A stretch of DNA of 64,000 bases from Tomocerus qinae (lineage: Eukaryota > Arthropoda > Collembola > Entomobryomorpha > Tomoceridae), in contig CM034547.1 of NCBI GenBank assembly GCA_020055645.1, positions 37,241,909-37,305,908 on the forward strand, read 5' to 3'. The stretch's first letter is position 1. Each line of letters starts with the position of its first letter. The notes under the pieces are model-generated. The model worked only from the letters and a program-made list of their open reading frames with translations. It was not told where the DNA came from and made no database searches. Shown here piece by piece: positions 1-8,565 of this stretch. Made by a program: the position numbers and the translations under genes.

Positions 1-810
1 TGTTACTGACACTGTTGTTGGTGATAGTCGATAGTTTAGTGCGAGGGATATTTGGGAGTTTCCTGTGGCCAGATACCTATAAGTTTATAGGTAGTTATAG
101 TAGGCTTTTATCGTAGCAATATGGTTATGGTAAGTAATACGGTTTTTTAATATCCAAAATCCTACCGTAGGGTGATTGCAAGTTTCTCCGTTGGTGAAAT
201 AGGGCAGCGGTGATTCTGTGAATTGAGAAGGTTTGGCAGTATTCCTTCCAGTAACACATCAAAATTGAACTTTTCCATCCTAGAATAAAAGCATACTTTT
301 ATTTTCCAATTAGCTGTATCAGAACCAACCTTTGAATAGTTTTAATATAACATTATTGTATTAAATACCTGAAATATCTAAAATGATAATGCGGGTCGTA
401 TGCCAGGTCACTGATGAGAGTGTGTTCGCCAAGAGACAATCGCTTTTCAAATATAGGTCTTATATACATCGAACGTTTTCTTATTTTTTTACGCTTCCAA
501 ATTAAGTATGCAATGATTTTTCTACGCAATGATGCCTTCATTTTTAGGAAAAAGTAGAAAATGTGTACACAATCTCAAAAATATTATTTAAAAACAACGA
601 AGAAGTATTGCTTTTTGTTTTCAAAATGCCGCCTAGAACTTAGAGACGTAATACTAAATAGTGTTCTCCAAAAAGGGAAACGGAAGTTAGGATGACGTTA
701 TTTAGTTCAAAAACGGCAAACTATAAATGATAAGGATGAAATGATAATTAAATTAACTTGAAGTGAAAAAGTGAAGTGATAATGAAGTAAAACTCAAAAC
801 CTAGCTTTAA
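1..810. other. AT-rich non-coding stretch, no gene seen
   Basis: I see no recognisable coding exon, RNA gene or element here on either strand. The only open frames are about 60 codons long and show no family resemblance, as expected by chance at this base composition. Confidence 0.5.
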
Positions 811-811
811 G

Positions 812-1016
812 CGCTACGCTGTACGCTAAATGCAACTCCTCTTTCCCTTAGTACATCACACCGTGCGTGCTTGCATTACCCTCACTCCACAACGCTACGC
901 TGTACGTTAAATGTGAACTCCTCTCTGCCTCACTTCATCGAACCGTACGTACGGTACGTACGTATCATGATACGCGTAACGCGTACTGTCGTACTGTGCA
1001 TGCATTATCCTCGCTC
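812..1016. repeat. Two-copy imperfect direct repeat with embedded palindromes
   Basis: A block beginning CGCTACGCTGTACG at 812 recurs at 893 (CGCTACGCTGTACGTTAAAT). Both copies continue through ACTCCTCT and later through TGCATTA(C/T)CCTCGCT-like sequence, so an about 80-bp unit is present twice. The second copy is expanded by about 45 bp made of CGTACG-type palindromes, including the perfect 12-mer GTATCATGATAC at 963-974. A short (CAGA)n run follows at about 1083-1100. No coding potential is seen. Confidence 0.6.
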
Positions 1017-1414
1017 TCGCTTTCAGGCCACAGTGCTGTGCTTGTTTGTGTGTAGCTCATGACTCATGCGATTCGCACTAACAGGCAGACAGACAGACAG
1101 ATTTAACACGTCTATAAAGTAACTCCGTTACTTAACAAGCTTTTTAGCAGATTTTAGTAATACTCGCAGAATAATAATGATACCATATTAAGGGTAACTA
1201 TATACGAAGTTCCAATACACGTTTGTCGGCTAATAACTCCAAAACTAGAGCAGATAGAGAAATGGGAGTACTACCATTGGAAAGAGGCTGAACTAACTTA
1301 AAGATTGGTATATGACAAGTAATTATTTGAAAGTAATTAATAGTCAAAAAGTAATGATGAACTAAAATTAAATTTATACATGGGAAACCATAGGGAACAG
1401 ATACTCGACATTAA

Positions 1415-1929
1415 TTAACTTTTGTAAGTTGTAAAGAATGTTTTGTGTGTAAAAACTACCCGGAAGTGATTCGTCGTGACAAGAGGCGATTTTCGACCAT
1501 ACTACCCCTACATCATGCTATTATTAAAAGTGTAGTTAAAAAGTTTGAAAATACTGGAAATGCAGTAGATGACCAACCGCGAGCTGGCCGCCCAACTATC
1601 GTTCTCACAGAAGAAAATGAGATAAGAATTGAAAAGTCGGTATTCTGTTAGCCATGACAGTCCATCGGAGACATTTCTAAAAATTCAGGAATAAGTTGGC
1701 TTAATGTCCAAAAAGTAAAAATTAAAATCTGTATCTTGTTACTGGCCTACCAACGTCCAGGAACTAATCCCAGACAAAGAAGACCTCATCAACCGAGTGA
1801 ATTCTGTGACGAATTCTTATCACGTCTTGCTGAAAATTCGAATTATTGGAAGTAATAGTGGGGAGTGATGAGAATCACTTCCGGGTAGTTTTTACACACG
1901 AAACATTCTTTACAACTTACAAAAGTTAA
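1415..1929 (+). mobile_element. Nested 515-bp non-autonomous transposon with 57-bp TIRs
   Basis: Position 1415-1471 is the reverse complement of 1873-1929 with only one or two mismatches (TTAACTTTTGTAAGTTG at one end, its complement at the other). The element sits inside the left TIR of the larger transposon, whose intact right TIR reveals the empty site. The junction can be read as a TTAA duplication, as AT, or as none, because TTAA repeats at the border. Inside is the broken 5' part of a helix-turn-helix transposase gene, so this is an internally deleted copy needing an enzyme from elsewhere. Confidence 0.82.
1445..1855 (+). pseudogene. Broken N-terminal fragment of a Tc1/mariner-like transposase (HTH part)
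   Basis: One frame reads through 1445-1855 with two internal stops near 1649 and 1655. The first 68 codons contain the usual linker between paired helix-turn-helix motifs, 'GNAVDDQPRAGRPT' followed by 'TEENE'. After the stops the same frame gives 'QSIGDISKNSGIS' and 'PSEFCDEFLSRLAEN', which resemble the second HTH and the start of the catalytic region in insect Tc1/mariner-like or DUF4817-type transposases. The DDE/D core is absent. The start of the frame lies inside the TIR. The family assignment is by motif memory only. Confidence 0.6.
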
Positions 1930-2268
1930 TTGAGGGGCCGTATAAAAGAACCTGGTATATCTAAACTCAAATTTTGACATTAAAGTGCGTAGTATTGGTA
2001 ACCAAATTTTCTGGGATAAAATGTAAATAATTTAAGCACAGGGTAGTTGATTTAGTATCATACCCATTAAATGCACTTTATTCTTGGAATTTAGTATAAT
2101 ATCGGCACATAAACATTTGAAACTTTACAATTTTCTCTAAAAAGCTACTTTTATGAAAATCTTAAACTCAATAGTACTTAGCAATACAAAATGACGACAT
2201 AAAACGAAACCTAAAATTAATTTCCTGAATATTATAATATGAAACTCAATCATCAGTTGTGCAGTGTG

Positions 2269-4404
2269 CTAATCCTCTTCATTAGCATTACCTAATTCTG
2301 GATACCCTTCCAAAAACTGCCAATTGTGACGATGCTCTTGAGGAACCCACCGTAGTAGCGTTCTTAAGTCTTTTAATAAAGCCGCGGATAAAGGAATTGG
2401 ATTAGGGTAGAGATTATTTAATATCAACCCAGCCATAGGTCTCTGAGAAGTGACCAGATGAGTCTGCCACACGACTGAGTCTATCTCGTACTTTGAAAAG
2501 ATCACATTCGGTGCCTCCCTTTCCAGTTTAATTAATTTTACTTCGGTTACTTTCAAAGTTCTGGGCTTTGAGAAATACGGCGTCAGAATAGTGAAGTTTT
2601 TGAAGTCTTCTCTTGCCATTCTCTGTATGCGGTTAGGTTTTTCTTTATTTGCACTTATAATAATTTCTATGTAATCGTCTGGGGCAAATATCAAAGACTT
2701 TTTTTCGGGTTTTCTCAATTAAAGCAAATGCTCTATCTGCGGGCAAGAAAGTGTGTCCGGTTGTCAGAAATTTCTGTATCACCTTTACATTTAAAATATT
2801 AAAAATGAATACTTGATTGACAACAAGTTATTTGGAAAACTAAATATCAAATACCAAATTTAGTTTTACCGTAGTGAAGTAATTTTCTTCAATCAAATAT
2901 TTGAATAGAATAGGGACATATTGATTATTGTTTTGACCGGTTGAACGGTCACTCCAAATCACCAGTGTCCTTTTTTCTTCCGGTAGTAGAGGTTGAAAGG
3001 TTTCTAGTATATATTTCAATAAACAGCTTGAAACTTCCGAACTGCCTTTTTTCCCTTCCGTTGAATGCCACACGCACATTGTCGAAAATCCGAATGCGTT
3101 GACGATAGCCAGATTGTGAGTACCCAACTTTCTCATGTAGTAATATTCCGGATTAGTTAAAACCGGGCTAAAAAGAACCTATATAAAAAGGTAGGATTAA
3201 TTTTTTGTTAAAAAAATAGGAACATTAATATTATCGGAATATTTTTTCACCCCTTGCATGTCAACAGATATTGACACATAAAACTCATCGCGCATTCCCT
3301 GTTCCATATCCCTCTTTAAATCGTCGTACCCATTCTTAGCATTTGCATGGTGTTCTGTTCGTTCCAGATACAGTTGCTCAAGCTCCTCTTGATTGCCTTG
3401 CCGTAACAACGAATCAATGTTAATTTTCAACTCGTCGCATTTTGAGCACGTGTCAGTTTTCGGGCTACCTATCTGCAGTCCTTTCTCACGAATAATTTAT
3501 AATTTGCTTGTAGGCCCAAAACCACGGTTCAGCTTCTACTCCATAGCCAGCCATATACAGCTCAAACATTTTTGCTAGGGTCAGATCACGGCTCAAATAT
3601 TTTCTTACGGGATCGCCATGCTGTATTAAGAAGGGAAAATGGAATTACATTTTAATTTTACTTTTAATAAACCCGAAAGATTATGCTTACCTGTCTTTGG
3701 TAGTGACTTAAATAAGTTGGAAACATATCAATATGAGACGCCATTGAGTCTTTAATGTTTGCTGATAATCTTAAGGGCCTGTTATCGTGCCTACCACGGT
3801 CGTCAAAAAACATCAACCCCCCCCCGACGATATTTTTGATTGTAGCAGTTCTAAACGGCTTCTGTTAATCGCAAACACTCGTAAAAATGTACGTTGGCAA
3901 ACTTGTAACTCGATGCCTTCCTCAGTGGGTAAATAGTACTTGTACGATGAACATCTTCTGCTTTGACTTGCGTCAACCTTTCTTTGAGATACCATAACTT
4001 TCTTGACTAACCGGGTTAAAATAGACGTTTGAATATCATAGGAGCCATAAGACCAGAACTCGTTAAAAATGGTGAAAAATCTGTCAACCAGTTGCCCACA
4101 TCCAGGTTTCCTGCAAGTTAGATTGCACAGCCTATTCTGAAATAAATCAAGAAAAATATTAGCTATAACTTCTATAATAAAATTTTAATTTTTACAAAGG
4201 AGTGAAATTTTTGTTTTATAAAGTTAAACTTACTTCTACCGGTGGTTCAATGGCAGGTTTAAGTTGACTGTTTGTGGCAACGTACTGAAGGCCATGATTT
4301 CTGCGTACTTTTGCCATAATGTTTTTCCAACTTACGATATTTAATTTGCGCTTACTCTGACAATTACGATTAATCAGGACGCTGGAACACAATAGAGAAC
4401 TCAT
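2269..4404 (-). pseudogene. Transposase-like gene (DUF7869-type protein), five exons, three frameshifts
   Basis: Probably the mobility protein of the surrounding element. Exons on the minus strand: 4404-4234, 4136-3691, 3620-3251, 3178-2870, 2782-2269, all with GT-AG introns of 71-98 bp. Together they encode about 600 residues. In order: a basic N-terminus (SKRKLN...WKNIMAKVRR); a Cys-bearing region (CNLTCRKPGCGQL, FNEFWSYG); CQRTFLRVFAI; a GRHDNRPLR segment; KTDTCSKCDEL; the core motifs SVDMQG, WSDRSTGQNNN and GHTFLPADRAFALIEK; then MAREDFKNF and a C-terminal LKDLRTLLRWVP. This order matches the large family of uncharacterised arthropod proteins annotated with DUF7869. The reading frame breaks by one base in the G9 run at about 3816-3824, near 3516-3526, and in the T7 run (A7 on the coding strand) near 2699-2705. 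The copy is therefore probably dead or wrongly assembled. Calling it a transposase is inference from its position between TIRs. Confidence 0.75.
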
Positions 4405-4752
4405 TGCACTTTTGTCTTTAAATTTTTCAGAAAATAAATGTAAGATTTTTTATCAATATGTAGTATAAGTTTTTTAGATTTAAACTAATCCGCAAAAGGT
4501 ATCGTTCGTAAAAGCCATAGACAATTTGCTGCATTCATTGTTTGGTAGCGCACAATTTAAAATGAACAATGTATTTATTGGAGTTACAATTGATGAGGAT
4601 AAACATTTAGCAGTTGTTTTTTGAAAAACAACTAGTGATTATTCGCTGATATGTGAGTACTGGTATGTTTCATTTTAGACACCCTGCATATATTTTTAAA
4701 ATTGTGGCTATAGTAAATAATTTATTTTTTATTTGTTATTTGAGGTCATTAT

Positions 4753-5004
4753 GATATACCAGGTTCTTTTATACGGCTCCTCAATTAATGTCGAGTATCT
4801 GTTCCCTATGGTTTCCCATGTATAAATTTAATTTTAGTTCATCATTACTTTTTGACTATTAATTACTTTCAAATAATTACTTGTCATATACCAATCTTTA
4901 AGTTAGTTCAGCCTCTTTCCAATGGTAGTACTCCCATTTCTCTATCTGCTCTAGTTTTGGAGTTATTAGCCGACAAACGTGTATTGGAACTTCGTAGTTA
5001 CCCT
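4753..5004 (-). repeat. Right TIR of the 3.8-kb transposon (intact)
   Basis: This is the uninterrupted copy of the terminal inverted repeat. It shows the pre-insertion sequence CATTAATTGAGG, which in the left TIR is split by the nested element. It therefore fixes the boundaries of the nested insertion. Confidence 0.88.
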
Positions 5005-5012
5005 GTATATGG

Positions 5013-6041
5013 CTTGATATTGTTGATATTCAAAAGCTACACTGCGCGGAGCCATCAAATACTGCATGACATAGAAACTGAAAGTTGATAACAAGCATAA
5101 TATGCTGATATTGCTGCTAATATTTCACATTTCACTAACTCATTCAAATATTGACTTAAGCAAGAACATGAATAATAAAATACCGTAGAAAAACATTAGC
5201 TATGAGCGGTATCAATAATCTTATTATTGTTATTATGGTGTTAGTAATGTAAGTAGAGAGTATAAGTATGTGGTAACTGCATGTAAGTTGGTAAGTAAGT
5301 AGTAAGTGGTATATAGTGTATCTGTACTATGTTTTATTATCGTAGATTGCAAAACTTGATGTCTTGGTCTTGATACACACTGCATGAATCATAATTCATA
5401 ATAACAAATTGTCTCAAATTACTCACAGTCCACAATCGTTGATTGACAGAGAATCTTCTACCAACCATTGCATTGACCAGTTTCAGTGTTGGACAAATCC
5501 TATGACCTTTCAACGATGGAAGTATTTGAAAGGACTGAAGTAGCTTAACCTATTTAGGTTTGACTCTTCCGGACGGCGGACGGTATGTGTCCGAGCAAAA
5601 CTAATGTGGTTTGTTGCTAATAAAATAAAGTAGATGAGAATACTGTCTGAACCAAAACTTTTCGCGACCTGACAACTTTCGTTTTAAACCACAACAGGAG
5701 GAAGGAAATGAACTTTACTCCGATTGATGTCTCATCAATATTATCGAGCTCGTGCGAAATCACATTCCTCCTAAATGAGTAACTACCTCTTCTTAGAAAT
5801 AGACTGTACTATATTAAATGGGTTTAAGTATATAATATTATGCGAAATAAAACAAAAAAATATTGGTTACCGATAATTTATTAGTGTAACCACATGCATA
5901 CGTACATAGAGATATAAGATATTATGGAATGAAATTGGAAATATTAGAATACCACCTAAGCTTGAACGTTCGAACATACGTTTGACTATTTAGACTAACG
6001 TGAGCCTTAGTACTGACTAGATCAATCTTTTAGAACTAATT
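5013..6041. other. Non-coding stretch between transposon and crystallin-like gene
   Basis: AT-rich sequence without recognisable exons. It may include the promoter of the small gene starting at 6042, but no clear core-promoter motif stands out. Confidence 0.4.
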
Positions 6042-6732
6042 ATGTTAAAATTCTATTTCTTCATTAAAGTGCTAGCGGTCCTTAGCTGGCAATACCAAGG
6101 AACTTATAGCCATTTGATTCGGGTCAGTTCTAATATTGGATTTTCGGGTAAATCAACTTTTTTTCAAAAACTTAATTCAAACAAGGGACAAAATATTACA
6201 GTTCTGTTTGATTATATTATATTATATGCTTAATGCTTATACTCAAACATAATAAAAGTGTTATGTAACTAGTAAATTAATGAGACATTTATTGTGTATT
6301 CTGTGAGATAACGCTGCCAGCGACAATGTTAGATTCTCTACGAATTGACAGACATGCGATATGCGTACATTGATTTTTTTTGTAGGAACACTACAGGAAA
6401 TCAATTTAGGAAATGCATGCTTTAACCTGGCTCATCCTATTAACGACGATATCTCTTCGGTGGACCCCAAAGGAAGATGTATAAGGTTATACGTAAATGA
6501 GCGTTGTAGAGGGCAATACGTAGAAACAGAGGAAATAATTACTGATCTAACAAGCAGAGGCGTTAACGATGCTATTTCATCCATTAAACTTTGCCAAACA
6601 TTACCGTTGTCATCTAGATCAAGATTTGGCCATAACCACAACAATCTTGAAGAGGGAATCTTATTACAACAACCAGATGAAATCAACTATGAAGATGATA
6701 ATAATATGATAAAGCTCAAGTATGATGGTTAG
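6042..6732 (+). CDS. Probable secreted beta/gamma-crystallin-like protein (two exons)
   Basis: Exon 1 (6042-6122) encodes 27 residues starting MLKFYFFIKVLAVLSW, a good signal peptide. It ends at CGG|GTCAGT. Exon 2 (6397-6732) follows a T-rich acceptor ending CTACAG. Both junctions are phase 0, giving about 138 residues. The mature part contains CIRLYVNERCRGQ, then DLTSRGVNDAISSIKLC. This is the beta/gamma-crystallin Greek-key pattern (aromatic, G at the first turn, then a ND..SSI strand), with cysteines that could form disulfides. The tail is acidic and Asn-rich. AATAAA lies at 6794-6799, 62 bp past the stop. Weak points are that only one motif is clear and the splice model is mine. It could be a lineage-specific secreted protein of unknown role. 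Confidence 0.55.
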
Positions 6733-6793
6733 GAATGATTAGTGGTTTAGTTTGAGGACGTTACAAACTGAGCAAAAGATTATTGTACCAATT

Positions 6794-6799
6794 AATAAA
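6794..6799 (+). promoter_or_regulatory. Poly(A) signal AATAAA of the crystallin-like gene
   Basis: Canonical hexamer 62 bp downstream of the stop codon at 6732, at the expected distance. Confidence 0.4.
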
Positions 6800-8220
6800 C
6801 TGATATTGCTGTAACAAAAAAATTGTGGACAATGGGACATTATTACACCTAAATCTAGACGTAGGAGCCAATAGTTTGGGTCAGCAACTGTAATTTCACA
6901 TCCGAGTTACATTTTAATTGGGCTACGAATATATGCTATATATGTGGTTTCCATTTTACCGTGCTGTTTCTTTCTGTCCGACCGCATTAATAGTCCAGCA
7001 TTTAAATAATAGCATTAAAAAACAATATGTATAAATATATCTAATAATATTATCTAAGAACTTCAGGCATGAAAAAATTGTTATTAATATGACGATGTAG
7101 GCCAAGGTGTCATGTATGTATACCACCACCAAATTGCATTTTATAGTTTTACATTTTATTACCTAAAAAGAGGTACACATATTATCGGTTTATCAGAGTT
7201 AGAGTTGTATTTCATAGGAAAAATGTTTTGCCAATACATATACATCGGCTATAATTTGATATCGTTATTGCCACATTGATTCAACTTTTATTTCTTCTAA
7301 CCATTTAGCATTTGTTTGACCTGTGGGAAATATTTCTGTGTATCTGAATATAATATTATTTTAGCATGGTAATACAATTCCTTTACAATTTTAGCAGGTC
7401 CATTTTCATTCACTTTGAATCAAGGTCGGTTCCCTATTTCGATTTAAATTATTATATCATAGTTTAATCATAATTTTTGTGTTAAACCCTTACTTTAAAT
7501 TCACTAGTACATATTAGTGGTACTACTACACATTCAACTTACACATATCAGCTTTCACATTAACTTGGTTTAAAGTCTATAGGTTTTTTGGGTCTTTTGG
7601 GTATGTGACAAAGCGACAGTGCAATGTAAACATGTGGTAAACATTGAAAATTGGTATAATAAGTAACAAAAAGGAACTTCCAATTTACAGACATTTTATA
7701 ACCTAAATACCACAAAGTTTTCATCAAAGATTAGTACAAAACACTTAAGTTTAAATGAAAATGCAACGTTTATAATTAACAACTTACTCATAAACAGTTA
7801 ATTCATGATTCCATATTTCAATTATTTTTTATATTATGTTGACTGAAAAGCCTGTAAGGAATTCATTCCTATGAGTCTAATGCTTACGCATTTTTATAAA
7901 CTGATATAGAAATAGTTAAAGATCATTATTACAATGAAATTATGAAATGCTGTACTGTAGTATGTACTGTATCTATATTTAATGTGCCAAAATTGCATGT
8001 CAAATAAGATACATAAAAATATAATACGCAAAATTGCATATATATATATATTAACATAATATACTTAAATCTGTCAAAGGAATCTAAAATCTAATAACAA
8101 AATCTATTTAGATAATTTTACTACGACCTTACCACACTACACATTTAATATTCGTCTTAACATGTGTGTAATATAGCTAGTAATATGAAACAATAAAGAC
8201 AAAATGACCAGGTCAGACAT
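6800..8220. other. AT-rich intergenic region
   Basis: No exon or repeat element is recognisable on either strand. It contains short AT runs such as (TA)n near 8039-8052. It separates the plus-strand small gene from the 3' end of the TP53BP1 homologue. Confidence 0.4.
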
Positions 8221-8226
8221 TTTATT
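8221..8226 (-). promoter_or_regulatory. Candidate poly(A) signal of the TP53BP1 homologue
   Basis: TTTATT on the plus strand reads AATAAA on the minus strand about 340 bp past the stop at 8566. It would give a short AT-rich 3' UTR. It is a candidate only. Confidence 0.3.
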
Positions 8227-8565
8227 CAAATGTAGTAGGTAGAGCTACAGTCTACTAAGTAGAATGAGAATGTAGTTTTGTTTCTGTATCGTTAGCATTT
8301 TAATATCACCTGGACTTGTCATCCTTAGCAAGTTAGCATACTTCTACACAAAGCGCAGTAACAATTATTATTCTATCCAGATAGTTTACAGACAATCTAT
8401 ATATATCTATGTCAGTTCACTTACGATGTCATAATATAATATGTGATATAATATTATAATGAGACTCTACACTGTTGGAGGCTACTAAGTACTACTTTAT
8501 AATCATAAGCATTGTCATAATCTATTTACTACCTTCTGCCTTATATTATGTACTTAACAATTTAC

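Larger units (their letters stand above)
1191..1961 (+). repeat. Left TIR of the 3.8-kb transposon (split by nested element)
   Basis: The two parts are 1191-1414 and 1930-1961. Joined across the insertion they match the complement of 4753-5004 almost base for base, including GCCGTATAAAAGAACCTGG at the inner end. The only sizeable difference is TATA inserted near 1200. The high identity implies recent insertion of the whole element. Confidence 0.88.
1191..5004 (-). mobile_element. DNA transposon with ~250-bp terminal inverted repeats
   Basis: The left end, 1191-1414 continued at 1930-1961, is the near-exact reverse complement of 4753-5004; both outer ends carry AGGGTAACTA. The left TIR is interrupted by a nested 515-bp element (1415-1929); without it both TIRs are about 252 bp. 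One 4-bp insertion (TATA near 1200) separates them. ATAT at 1185-1188 and 5007-5010 may be a 4-bp target duplication, but the outermost two bases differ, so the exact end is uncertain. The interior carries one minus-strand spliced gene (4404 to 2269). Long TIRs, one transposase-like gene and a candidate target duplication support a cut-and-paste element. I cannot name the superfamily with confidence. Confidence 0.85.

Noticed and set aside
1185-5010. TTAA target duplication for the large transposon (TTAA occurs at 1188-1191)
   Set aside because: The right end is followed by GTATAT, not TTAA. A 4-bp ATAT duplication fits better, though not firmly.
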